A stretch of DNA of 64,000 bases, from positions 100,414,316-100,478,315 of the forward strand of contig CM077027.1 of assembly GCA_039090855.1 (NCBI GenBank), written 5' to 3'. Position numbers and translations under genes: made by a program. The DNA comes from Macrothele yani. Lineage: Eukaryota; Arthropoda; Arachnida; Araneae; Macrothelidae. The notes beneath the pieces are model-generated. The model was not told the DNA's origin, ran no database searches, and was given only the letters and a program-made list of their open reading frames with translations. Positions 31,600 through 42,881 of this stretch are shown here, in pieces; the first letter of the stretch is position 1; every line of letters begins with the position of its first letter.

Positions 31600-33536
31600 G
31601 CGACACAACTGCAAGCAAAAAGTTGAAGGAAAAAGAAAAATTATTTGGAAAGCTGAAGACATTTCCAGGATGATTGTAACTAGAGCACTTTCTAGAAAGA
31701 GTTACGATTTTTGGAAAAATAAAATAGGCATTCCAACTACCAAGTGCGAGCACGCTGAAAAGGTGGTGCGCAAAATTCCCTTGCAGACCAGGAATTTTAC
31801 GCAATGTGCTACTGCTTATGAAAAAAGGCTCTGAAACTATGACCGAAGCCGAAAAAGTTTGCATTTTGAGTTTCGATGAAATGCACATATAGAAAATTGT
31901 GCTACGATGCCACTGAAGATCAAAATTTAGGTCCATTTTCTAGAGTTCAGTTTGTGTTGGCGAGAGGAATCCTGTCTCCATGGAAACAACCAGTGTTTTT
32001 TGATTTCCAGAAGACTATGACTAAGGAATTACTTTTTTCAGTTATAAAGGCAGTGGAAAACAGTGGCGTAAGAGTGAAAGCCATTGCTTCTAATTCAGGA
32101 GGATGTTCTACTTTATGGAAAGATCTTCAGATTTCCTTAGAATTATCCTCATCCATATCAAGAAGAAAAACGTATTTCGGTTTTCGCTGATCTTCCACAT
32201 TACTTAAAACTCCTTAGAAATCCTTTTTTGGATAATGGACCAGTATTAGATGATGGTACCCATCTAACATCAAAAATTATAGAAGACGTTTTGGAAAAGG
32301 ATTGCGGCGAGCTCAGAATTTGTCAAAAATTAAAACCCTGTTTTTTAAGCGTGACAGGCAAAACCCTTTTTTCCGCAACAACAGCAAAAGCAATTCAGCC
32401 TGCCAAAACCCTTTTTTCCGCAACAACAGCAAAAGCAATTCAGTTACTGACTGGCAATGAAAAAGCTTCGAATTTTTTTGAACTGGTGGACTCGTTTTTT
32501 GATGTCATAAACAGTAGTCGTCCACACCCACCCAGAAATAAGCCACTGCAAGCAGCCTTTGGGATCGAATCATACGTTACGAGACAAAAAAAAAAAAAAA
32601 AACATTATCACTTATGAGTAACACGATATCTGGAATGAGAGTGTTTGGAAAGAAGAACATATTGCCATTTCAAAAGGGTATACTGGTTTCGATATCATCA
32701 CTTCTCGGACTGCACACAGATTTGAAATTCATTGGAGTAACCTACATTATGACATCGCGTTTGACTCAAGATGCCCTTGAAAGTTCGAAAATTTTTACGA
32801 CCATCCTTCTCCAGTTGAAGTGATCAGTCGTTTGAAACAATTGCTTTTGGCAAATAAATTACCAGGTCTTTCAGACAAAATCAACACCTGTGAAACACTT
32901 GCTTCAGTTGATTGCTATCTGACTGCAGATTTACTTAAGAGCGCTTTCGCAGAGAAATATATCCAAGAAATTGTAAAATTGTCTTGCAATGATGTGACCG
33001 ATGATCAGATGTGTACACATTTATGTAATGAACCTGTGCCAATGTCGTGGAAAGCTGATGAAAACAGCTCAAGTTCTTGTCTTATGTCTTTCACAGAACA
33101 GGAAGCCCTCAAATACGTGGCCGGATACATTGCCTATCGAGTTCGAGAAAAAGATCCTTTTCTGGGCACTGTTTCACATAAAGTAGATGATGATTTCGAT
33201 TCCTCCGTTTGGATCAATTTAATTTCCCAGGGAGGGTTAACTATACCAAGAGCAGATTGGCTCAAAACAATTGAAGAATTCGAAACCATATTTATTGCGA
33301 TTCACGGAAAAGTAGGGGCTCACATAGAAAAACAGGTTACCCAAGAGTTAAAGAGAATATTGGAAGAAAGATGCCCACAAGTTTCTAAAGAGGCAATCAG
33401 AATTTATTCTCGTGTAAGAACATTCATCAGGCTACGATATCTCAGTCGAAAAGCATCACTTCAGAAAAGAAAATCTGAGATGATGATGAAAAAGTGGTTG
33501 CAGTCCAGTAGTTGCGCCCAAAGCTCTCGGAATTAA
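31600..33536 (+). pseudogene. P-type transposase: catalytic and C-terminal domains, broken
   Basis: After the array, segments in several frames continue the protein: KSYDFWKNKIGIPTTKCE, ISVFADLPHYLKLLRNPFLD (catalytic region), LLTGNEKASNFFELVDSFFD, then the best-preserved part 32820-33536. That part has SFTEQEALKYVAGYIAYRVR, SSVWINLISQGGLTIPRADW and a basic tail, as in THAP9-like proteins. A 48-bp duplication (GKTLFSATTAKAIQ twice, about 32355-32450) and an A-run at 32584-32601 add damage. No inverted ends or target duplication could be found. Confidence 0.82.
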
Positions 33537-34856
33537 AGTGTGGTCAGATGCCTGAACACAACAGGAATTTTTGTTTTCGTTCCTTCGGTAAGTTAACTTT
33601 TCAACTGTGCGTGATTTTAAAAACAGATTTCATATTTCACATGTTTCTAAATATATGATGGTAAATTACCAAAATGAAATTATGGGAACGCAATGCAGCT
33701 ACGTTTTTCTCTTGAAAGAACTACCGATACGAAAGGAATGCCTCCGTTCATTTAAATTTTCTTCGAAGCCTTTTAATAGAAATTCTGAGGATCTTTTTGC
33801 TATTAAAATACCACTTTTCCCCTATAGTGAAATAAATATTATATTTCATGGAAGGAAAATTTGCAGCTCCGTTTCGGGGGTGGTGGGGGGATGATTCTCA
33901 ATTTATTTTCCTTGGTGAAAATTACTAATTCTTTTGCCTCTGGGAGCGAAGAGAAACAAAAAAAACTGTAGGGCAAATAGCTGACTACATGCACAAAATT
34001 TTACTTTACCTGGCATTCAGTGTCAGTTACTTCAGTGCATAAGGAAAAACTTTAAAGCACGGGTGTATAAAATGAGATGTTAAATTCACAAGAAATTCCA
34101 TGCACCGTATGTAAAAAAATATTAATTTCATATATAAGTGCATATATAGCAGTAACTCAGAATGCAAGAGCATCTGATGTTCAACCAAAATACCACTATA
34201 GAAAAATATATATTCATTAATTTATAGATTTTTAACAAGAGTATACAAATGAATACGGACATTGTGTTGTTACCTTAAAAGTAGTACATTACTGCTTTAC
34301 GTAAAAAAAAAAAAACCAATACTGATTTAGAAAGACGTCGAAGACTCACTACGAAAACACCGCAAATAAAGTTTAAGGAAAAACGAAAAATAAGCATACG
34401 AAAAAATTTGCCATTTTTAAGATAACTCTTCGAAATGTAAGAAATTAAACAGAAAAAGAAACGTGAAAAAAAACCTGTTCACTTCAGGCGATCTATTTGC
34501 GTAATCTCGCAGATCAAATATATTTTAATGTACACATCTGCTGGAAGGAAAACTTGTGACCTGAAAATTTAAACGCATTGTGTGAATGTAATGAAAATTT
34601 TCATTTGTCATTAATTAAACTCTCCTTTTCTCTTACTTTTTATTTAAGTCTTTTAAATATCTAGAATGAATCATTTGCTACATTTCTTTGCAAAAGGCAC
34701 TGAAATGCTCGTTAGCTTTAATTCCTTCACTGCAGCCATCCAGTGCAGCGGTCAGCTCTGTTCCAACATACTGACGTCACACGCTGGTGTTCGTAGGGAT
34801 CCGTGAGTCCGAAGCCTATGACCCAGCCCTTGTAGTAAGAGTGTACCAAGTATGGA
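33537..34856. other. AT-rich stretch without recognisable gene
   Basis: Probably the P-type 3' flank at first, then unassigned sequence with short A-runs (about 34301-34314). Nothing coding was recognised. Confidence 0.5.
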
Positions 34857-35835
34857 CCGTTGGCACACCAAATACCACCCGAAGTCACAAAGGCCATCGA
34901 ACCCAGATGCAAACGATTGCCTAAACGTCCCCTGGTAAAGGCCAATCGACGAGCAACACTGCAACTGACCATGCAAATGAATGCTGGAGGACCGAGGTAC
35001 GTATCTCCGATAACAGTACAGCGAACCCTGTTACGCTTGGGTCTCCAAAGTCCATGCTAACCCAGGTCCATGGTCAACTACGCATGCGCTACTGACATCT
35101 GTTTCTACTCCACAGAAGTGACGGGCGGTGGCAAACACACTAGAACCAACATCCGGACACGCCTGTCGGCCAAGAACATACTGGCGGTGGCAGTGTGTAT
35201 GTCTGAGGGATATTTTCCTGGTATGACCTGGGACTGCTGGTACCAATGGATGGGTCCCTGAACGAAAATGGCTACCTATTCATTCTCGAGGACAACATGC
35301 ATCCCTTAATGTTGGACGTTTACCCTGGTGGTCTACCAACAGGACAAAGCGCCACGCGACTGGTTCCACGAACACGACACCGATGCCTCCGTTCTCCCTT
35401 GGCGGGCGAAATCGCCCGACCTCAATTCCATAGAGCACTTGTGGGACTATTTGTATCGACAAGTTCGACCCCGCCGCCCCGGTGGCGCAGTGGTCTAAGC
35501 GATGGCCGCTGATCATTCGTCCGAACGGGGTCCGGGTTCGAATCCCGGTGAGGCATGGATGTTGTGTTTGTCTTACGGCACTGGCTCTCTCCCTTCCCTG
35601 GAACCAGTGACCCTAAATTAGGGACGGGCGACTGCTTATAGCCCATTGAGTTGCTCACGGTGGTCGTTAAACCTCCCCCCCCCCAAAAAAAAAGTTCGAC
35701 CCAAAACCACGTCATCTCCGGGACCCACGTGCAGTCCGAATAGGCACGTGTACCTCGGGCAACCTTCCAGGGCCTCATTGCGTCCATGCCACGCCGTTGT
35801 CATCAGGGCCAAGGGTGCTTATTTCCATTATTCGG
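34857..35835 (+). pseudogene. Tc1-like transposase fossil split by a SINE
   Basis: Decayed pieces in order: ANRRATLQLTMQMNAG with ISDNSTANPVTLG-like helix-turn-helix remnants (VSPITVQRTLLRLGLQS), SWYDLGLLVPMDG-type core, NENGYLFILEDNMHPLMLDV, an Arg/Trp-rich stretch, and WRAKSPDLNSIEHLWDYLYRQVR with the final Glu. After the SINE at 35473-35691 the C-terminal region continues (ASMPRRCHQGQGCLF-like). The first catalytic region is deleted near 35065-35110. Ends were not identified. Confidence 0.75.
35473..35691 (+). repeat. tRNA-derived SINE, plus orientation reference copy
   Basis: Head GCCGCCCCGGTGGCGCAG contains an A box TGGCGCAGTGG, and GGTTCGAATCC is a canonical B box, so the head derives from a tRNA gene and could recruit RNA polymerase III. 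The body ends in an A-rich tail after a C-run. Target duplication is AAGTTCGACCC (35461-35471 and 35692-35702). Confidence 0.93.
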
Positions 35836-36520
35836 TAGGTGGTCATATTTTTCTGATACGATTATGTATACATTGCTTTAAATCCGTACTCAACCCCCAC
35901 TCTTGGCTACGCTTCTGTCGTATCCAGAGAGCTCGTGGAATCCATGCCCCATCGGGTTCCTTGAATTATTCGGTCACGAGGGCCAACGCGGTACACTTTT
36001 TTTTTGGCACTTCAGTGTGTGCGTGTCATGTCTCATCAACAAAAATACCCAATTTCGGACGTTCAGGCTGATAATGGAACAAGTTAATGTACAGATGGCT
36101 TGTTATATCTTTCCAGTCATTTTCACATTTATTGTCAGCTGATTTGTCATTGTTCTGACAATGAATAATACATATAGTACGGTGGCCAATCCTTTGCACA
36201 GATGTTTGATCAATATCACCATCAGATGATTCAAAACCTTTACTGTTCAGCGAAGACTTTGAATTACATGGATATTTTTATGCCTACTGTATATTGCACT
36301 AGTGTAAAAACTTCAGCACTCTCAGGAATCAAATATTTTTGGATGGGGGTTTTGATCTAATGGACTATAACTTATAGCAGTTGTAGTGGCTCATGCAATG
36401 CACTGACTGGTATAATTCAAAAAACAAATTTAGTCTTTCGCAGTTGATGAAATGTTAAAATCACAGCAGAGAGTACAATTAAAGTACTGACTCTTACCTA
36501 TATACAGATGGTAAACGATC
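35836..36520. other. Unassigned stretch
   Basis: No coding motif or repeat recognised. Confidence 0.45.
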
Positions 36521-36674
36521 GGGGTTTTATGACCAGAGTGAGCAAATCAATGGGCTATAAGCAGTCGCTTATGCCTGATTTAGGGCCACTGATTCCAGGA
36601 AAGGGAGAGAGCCGGTCCGTAAGACAAACACAACCCGGACCTATATCGGATGAACGGTCAGAAGCCATCGCTTA
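36521..36674 (-). repeat. tRNA-derived SINE, old degraded copy
   Basis: Starts TTTTATGACCAGAGTGAGCA and has several deletions, including most of the B-box region. The most diverged member in the window. Confidence 0.8.
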
Positions 36675-36677
36675 CTT

Positions 36678-36857
36678 ATTTTTTTGATTGGAGGTTTAAC
36701 GACCACCGTGAGCAACTCAATGGACTATAAGCAGTTGCCCGTCCCTAATTTAGGGCCATTGGTTCCAGGGAAGGGAGAGAGCCAGTGCCGTAAGACAAAC
36801 AGAACATCCATGCCTCATCGGGATTCGAACCCGGACGAATGATCAGAGGCCATCGCT
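36678..36857 (-). repeat. tRNA-derived SINE, second of three in tandem
   Basis: Head is cut short at CATCGCTT, directly followed by the T-run of the next copy. It shares with that copy the variants TAAGCAGTTGCCC and GGGCCATTGG and the same deletion (CCGGACGAATGATC), so the two likely arose by duplication. Confidence 0.85.
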
Positions 36858-37033
36858 TTTTTATTGGAGGTTTAACGACCACCGTGAGCAACTCAATGGG
36901 CTATAAGCAGTTGCCCGTCCCTAATTTAGGGCCATTGGTTCCAGGGAAGGGAGAGAGCCAGTGCCGTAAGACAAACATCTATGCCTCACCAGGATTCGAA
37001 CCCGGACGAATGATCAGAGGCCACCGGGACGGC
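36858..37033 (-). repeat. tRNA-derived SINE, third of three in tandem
   Basis: Head is deleted internally and ends in GGGACGGC, next to the TA of a mariner element. Confidence 0.85.
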
Positions 37034-37130
37034 TTACGAGGGTTATACCGAAAGTAATGCAAAAGTGGGCATAACTTTATTTACTCAGATGTCGCTTAAA
37101 TTGCACATGTTGGTACAGTAACCCTTCTTC

Positions 37131-37331
37131 GCCGCCCCGGTGGTCTAAGCGATGGCCTCTGATCATTCGTCCAAAAGGGGTCCGGGTTTGAATCCCGGTG
37201 AGGCATGGATGTTGTTTGTCTTACGGCACAGGCTCTCTCCCTTCCCTGGAACCAGTGGCCCTAAATTAGGGACGAGCGACTGCTTATAGCCCATCGAGTT
37301 GCTCACTGTGGTCGTTAAAACCTCCAATAAA
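37131..37331 (+). repeat. tRNA-derived SINE, first of two in plus tandem
   Basis: Head lacks eight bases of the A box (GCCCCGGTGGTCTAAGC), while the B box is GGTTTGAATCC. It is followed directly by another copy. Confidence 0.9.
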
Positions 37332-37337
37332 AACAAA

Positions 37338-37561
37338 GCCGCCCCGGTGGCGCAGTGGTCTAAGCGATGGCCTCTGATCATTCGTCCGAACGGGGTCCGG
37401 GTTCGAATCCCGGTGAGGCATGGATGTTGTGTCTTACGGCACTGGTTCTCTCCTTTCCCTGGAACCAGTGACCCCAAATTAGGGACGGGCGACTGCTTAT
37501 AGCCCATTGAGTTGCTCACGGTGGTCGTTAAACCTCCAATCAAAAAAACCAAAAAAAAGAA
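37338..37561 (+). repeat. tRNA-derived SINE, second of two in plus tandem
   Basis: Complete A and B boxes and an A-rich tail. It lies 6 bp after the previous copy; TTCTTC occurs on both outer sides of the pair. Confidence 0.9.
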
Positions 37562-37596
37562 AGAAAAACCCCGTTCTTCTTCATTGAAAGTAAATA

Positions 37597-38850
37597 ATGG
37601 ATTCCAAGCAGAAGCAACTTTCTGTCCTTGAATTCTTGACGAAGGAAGAGTGCAGGTTGTCCGACATCCACAGAAGGCTACAGAATGTTTACGAAGATGA
37701 CACCATTGACAAGAGCAATGTGAACAGATGGTTGAAGTTTAAAGTGGGGAAACCAGCATTGAAGACAAACCACGCAGTGGGAGACCATCATCTGCGACCA
37801 CTGACAAGAATCATCAGCGAGTGGATGAACTGATTCGTACGGAGAGTGACGAAATCACAATAAGTGAGCTTGTTGCACAACTGGATTTTGGTGACAATGT
37901 CATACATAAGATGGTAGAAGACTTAGGGTATCAGAAAGTGTGTGCAAAGTGGGTACCTCGGCAGTTGACACCCGTTTTGAAGGAAAGATGGAAGTCTGCT
38001 CTGATCTGCTGGAAGCGTTTGAAGCCACGTTCTTTTCCGATTTGGTGACAGGGGATGAAACGTGAGCTTACCTTTACGATCCGAAAACGAAGAATCAATC
38101 CATGGAATGGCGTCAGACCTCTTCACCAAGGCCTAATAAGTTTTTGATTGAAGATTTAACGACCACCGTGAGCAACTCAATGGGCTATAAGCAGTCGTCC
38201 ATCCCTAATTTAGGGTCACTGGTTCCAGGGAAGGTAGAGAGCCAGTGCCGTAAGACAAACAACATCAATGCCTCACCGGGATTCGAACCCGGACCCCTTT
38301 TGTACGAATGATCAGAGGCCATCGCTTAGACCACTGCGCTACCGGGGCGGCCCTAATAAGTTCAACAGCCAGCGATTAGCACATAAAGTCATGGAGACTG
38401 TTTTTTTGGGATGACAGTGGTGTCATTTTCTCCTTGATTTTCAACTTGGTCGTACCGTGACTAGCGAGCGGTACATTGAGACATTAAAGAAGCCATAAGG
38501 AGGAAGAGACCGAACAAGAATATGAAAAGGATCCACATTCACCTTGACAATGCGAGACTACACACATCAGTGCCAACAAATCAAGCTGGTCGGTGGTCCC
38601 CCATCCAGCCCGGATCTGACGTCCTCAGACTTCCACCTGTTCGGTTCAATGGACAGTCCCTGGGAACAACGATTTTGACACAGACGAGGTGAAACTGGCT
38701 GGGAAGAAATGGGTACAACAATCCACACCTGAATTTTTTTCAAAGAGGATTCGAGAGTTGGGTTCAGCAAAGGCGCAATTGCATCGCTTGTGATGAAGAC
38801 TGTGTTGAGAAGTAGCTTTGTATAGAGAAAGAGTTGCTCTACCAACATGT
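37597..38850 (+). pseudogene. mariner transposase, broken
   Basis: ATG 37597 (MDSKQKQLSVLEFLTKEECR) starts the N-terminal helix-turn-helix pair. It continues VDELIRTESDEITISELVAQLDF, then VCAKWVPRQLTPVLKERW, TGDETWxx-type sequence degraded to GDETXAYL, and SMEWRQTSSPRPNK. After the SINE: RLAHKVMETVF, SERYIETLKK and SPDLTSSDFHLFG, the D34D third Asp of mariner. The HDNARPH region is lost to deletions near 38540-38580. Multiple stops. Confidence 0.85.
38143..38351 (-). repeat. tRNA-derived SINE in mariner transposase
   Basis: Target duplication CCTAATAAGTT (38132-38142 and 38352-38362). The tail T-run is short; head is present with one A-box change. Confidence 0.93.
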
Positions 38851-38912
38851 GGAATTCAAACCTCTGTCAGTTAATAAAAAAGTTATGCCCACTTTTGGTA
38901 CAACGCCCATAT

Positions 38913-39662
38913 TAACTCCATCACACAGTGCATAGGTATTCAAACTTAGAGATCCAATACTCAGAAAAATGATATAATGGTTAAGCATGTGTGAAAGGAC
39001 CACTGTTAAAAGCTCACAGATGCTCTTCTTTGGCATGTCTGCTATAACCAGAAGGCCTGTAAATGCTTACAAAATATAAGAGATGATAACTTTGTCCTGA
39101 AGATGTAAAGCTGCAGGTTATAATAAAATAACTCTAGAATGACTGATGCCCTTTGATTACAGGCAGTAAAATGGCACAGGCAACTACTGCTTTGTTTCGT
39201 GAGGAATACCAGAAGTCACCTTAGAGCCAAATAAGAGAACACGGAGAATTGTAGTAATTACAGGAATCAATTAAAGAACATTAAAGTATGAAGCATAGAA
39301 AGGTGGCAACAATTCAATAGAGTGGAAAGGTTACAGATGCCAGGACGATATATTTATGCAAAGGCAACTTTTGGAAGAGTTTCATAATGTCAGTCAGGTT
39401 TACATACATATATCAAGCATTTTAATGACTTTGAAAATAATTTTTCTGACCAAGTACCTAGGTTTTATACATATTGAAAAAGATTATGAAGTGCTAAAAA
39501 AAAAAAAAAAAAAAAAAAAAGCTGTTAAAAATAGTGAAAAGCTCCTACACAAAGAAACTTGTAACAGTAAGGATGGAGGGAATTACAGGTGAAAGGCTTA
39601 TACATAGATTCTCCGGTGATGCAAGACAAGGGTATAAGTTGTACACATCTTTGTTTTAGATA
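38913..39662. other. AT-rich spacer
   Basis: A-run of 26 bases near 39497-39522; no gene recognised. Confidence 0.5.
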
Positions 39663-39664
39663 TA

Positions 39665-40826
39665 CACTGAGTGGCCAAATTATTATGACTACCACATCAT
39701 TTTATGCAATGTAGCTACCCCACAGATGCTGCTGACAGAAGATGGCTGAATCGGTATAAAAAGGGAACACAGAAGGTATGCAGAGACTAATGAAGTGTAG
39801 TGCATAAGAAATAATGGATAAAAGACTTGATCTGACGGACTTTGAAGGATCGTGATTGCTCGAAGTATAGGTGCAAGTATTAGCAAAATGGCTGCACTTG
39901 TAAAATGTTCGAAGGCAGCAGTTGTTAAAATTTACAGTGAGTGGCCCACCAGTCAAAAATCGGAGTCTGAGCATAAGGTATGTAGTCGTCATCGGATACT
40001 GGATGCTCCATGTGAATGGAGAGTAAGCAGACTCAACATTTGGTCAGATTACACATAATCTGAGTATGATGGCCTCTCAATGTAGTTTCCCACACATTAC
40101 ATCGTATGGGCTACAGAAGCAGATGACCTGTCCGAAAGCCCTTGCTATCTGCAATGAACAAAAATAAATTCCCCCAGTTCACTCGGGAATACAAGAATTG
40201 AACAGTAAATGAATGGAAAAGGTGCAATATGGTCCAACGAATCATGTTTTCAACTATACCATGCAGATGGAAGGGTGAGGATATATATATTTTTTTTGAT
40301 TGGAGGTTGAACGACCACTGTGAGCAACTCAACGGGCTATAAGCAGTCGCCCGTCCCTAATTTAGGGTAACTGGTTCCAGGTAAGGGAGAGAGCCAGTGC
40401 CGTAAGACAAACACAACATCCATGCCTCACCGGGATTCGAACCCGGACCCCTTTCGGACGAACGATCAGAGGCCATCGCTTAGACCACTGCAGCAGGATG
40501 AGGATATGGAGATAGTAGCATGAAAGCATGGACCCATCTTGCATCATCACTACTCAAGATGGCAGAGGCAAAGTTATGGTCTGGGGCACATTTTTGTGGG
40601 AGTGTATGTGGAGCAGTGTCTGACTGTCCAAAGCATTTAAATATTGTTGCTAACAAAGTCCACCCAGTTATGTTGATAGTTTATCATTACATTTGGGCTA
40701 ATAGACCCCAAGCCACTTATTGACATTTAACAGTCCATACCAAGGCAAATTCAAGCACTATTACTGGCACAACAGGTGGGCCAACAGCATACTAACAAGG
40801 TGGTCATAAAAATTTGGCCATTCAGT
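39665..40826 (+). mobile_element. Tc1-like transposon fossil
   Basis: Inverted ends CACTGAGTGGCCAAATTATT at 39665 and its diverged complement near 40803-40826. Decayed transposase: GTIVIARSIGASISKMAALV-type helix-turn-helix at about 39850-39920 (SISKMAALVKCSKAAVVKIY), VSGPPVKNRSLSI-like linker, and core remnants KHLNIVANKVHPVM. A SINE lies at 40291-40491. The catalytic triad is no longer readable. Confidence 0.8.
40291..40491 (-). repeat. tRNA-derived SINE in Tc1 fossil
   Basis: Body and B-box region present; the head is truncated at CCACTGCAG. Flanked by GGTGAGGATAT and GATGAGGATAT. Confidence 0.9.
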
Positions 40827-40828
40827 AT

Positions 40829-42664
40829 ATATTGATAAGTTGGCTTAACAAAGTAACTACTACCAGATGTTGGAGTAGGCAATTCTCAAATCAGCAGTTT
40901 AATATACTTGTACTGATGTTATAACTCATGTCTATGCAGGTAAACCAGCTACAGCATAAATTGAATTACCTGGGCATGATGTGTAAACAATTTGAAGTGA
41001 CAACAAATACTGAACAATCACAACTAAAATCAACGGTTTTAGAGAAATCCACCAAGCAGTACAAGGGTGATTATTATAACAGGCAAACTTGTTAAGGAAT
41101 TTGACAACACAAAATCAGCAGTGCAGGGAAAGTATCTGCACGAAACTGTTTGCTGGAAAACTTAGTGATTGTATAGAATGCAATATTCAGATTTGCATTC
41201 TTCAATGGTCTTGACAACTGAGTATAAAATCCTCAGGAGGTAAGCAGATGGTAACAGAAAGAGGAATAATTTTGGAAAAAATATGTAGATTCAGAGCAGA
41301 ACTAGTAATGCACATTTTAAAACAGAGTTGGTACTTTGCCAGTGGGTGAAAGGTTTTCCAAACTAAATGGCACATTCTTTGTTTGGCAGCAGATGTGAAA
41401 TCTGCCATTAATGATCAATTATTGTGTGTATGTGTGTTCTATTTCCACTTCTGAAAGTATTTTTAATGCAATTGATACATACGAACTGTAGCTATATTTG
41501 ATATGATGTAAGTTGTATACACATTGCCATAAAAACAGATATTTTGTTAAGCCAAAAAGAAACAAGGATAGAAAAACATGGTAGTAATGAAATATTAGCC
41601 AAGACAAAGTCTTGTGACTTTATTGCTATCTTATGAAGATCATTAATTTTTCAATGAGATTTCCTCAGGATTAATGTATCAATTAAGTCTAATCATATAA
41701 CACCTTTTCTAATACCTTTGCTTTCTGCTACAATTCAGACAAACTAATTTCTAGGAAAAAAAAATATTTAATATTTTTTATGAGCATAAAATACAAGTTT
41801 CCTTCACACCTAATCTCTATCAGCTGATTTTTACAAGGTGCCTAGACTAAATTCACATTTTACAATGTCTCATGAGCCAAACTAACAACCATGCATTCAA
41901 AGCAGTGTACAACATATTCTTAAATTTATGATACTGTCAAGCTGGCACTCATCCACAGTGGTTAAAATTTAATGTCCATCTCAACACCCCCAATTCTTAC
42001 CTGGGCAATCAGCTTTAGCATTCATGGCATCTGGTGTGACATTATTCATTGACTTCCTTTACAAGCTCTTGTGTTGCATTGCATGTCTTTTTCAGCCACA
42101 CATGAAAGAGATAGATGTTAATCCCAAGGTCAACACCAAAAATAATTCAGCTTTTGTGCTTAATTGTAACAATAGTCAGCTGCAATAATTTGGATTGTTT
42201 TAGTGAAAGGCTTACTGCCTTTCCATAATCTCCAATCGTTATTGTCTTGAATCAAAATACTTGCACAGTATTTTTTTCTTCTCAATCATTTCATAAAAAA
42301 GAAAGGAAAACAAAAAGTTCAGCTCAGCACTGCCCTAAAACTGATCCTGATTCTAATTAAGATCCTCATCCAGATTGACATTAGTTTTTACAGAATCCTA
42401 AGCAACTCAGTACATCTGCTTCCTTTTTGACAGTTCATAAAAAACTAAAATCATGCAAAATACAATTTCCATCATTGGAATGTTTAAGTGGAATGATATA
42501 TTTTATTTCAAGATTTTTTTTTTTTAATATTCACATAACTTCATCAAAAATATTTCCCTACCCTAGTGCTTGGAAGGAAAGCTGCTTTCCAGTTGGTTTG
42601 TGCATATGAAACTATCATAGGCAACTATTGTTATTCATAGCTTTGCACCCCCACCCCTCCAGCT
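40829..42664. other. AT-rich stretch without recognisable gene
   Basis: No repeat or coding motif recognised apart from short A/T runs. Confidence 0.5.
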
Positions 42665-42675
42665 AGGGATAACTT

Positions 42676-42881
42676 TTTTTTTGATTGAAGGTTTAACGAC
42701 CGACGTGTGCAACTAAATGGGCTATAAGCAGTCGCCCGTCCCTAATTTAGGGTCACCGGTTCCAGGGAAGGGAGAGAGCCAGTGCCGTAAGACAAACACA
42801 ACATCCATGCCTCACCGGGATTCCAACCCGGACCCCGTTCGGATGAATGATCAGAGGTCATCGCTTAGACCACTGCGCCAC
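42676..42881 (-). repeat. tRNA-derived SINE adjacent to hAT end
   Basis: Full body; head ends at GCGCCAC. Target duplication AGGGATAACTT (42665-42675 and 42882-42892). Last SINE of this family in the window. Confidence 0.92.

Larger units (their letters stand above)
37037..38912 (+). mobile_element. mariner transposon fossil invaded by three SINEs
   Basis: Inverted ends share AAAAGTGGGCATAACTTT (left about 37070-37087, right complement near 38879-38897), with outer parts CGAGGGTTATACCG and its diverged partner. Two SINEs (37131-37561) lie in the 5' end and one (38143-38351) in the gene. Removing them leaves about 1.2-1.3 kb, the usual mariner size. Confidence 0.85.

Noticed and set aside
28442..33536. 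Host THAP9-like gene with introns
   Set aside because: The array at 29216-31570 lacks convincing splice sites, a stop lies in the zinc finger, and the core is broken in several frames. A P-type fossil fits better, though domestication cannot be strictly excluded.
35473..35560. tRNA gene
   Set aside because: A and B boxes are present, but no acceptor or anticodon stem closes and the same head recurs in 13 copies with a common 3' body; it is a SINE.
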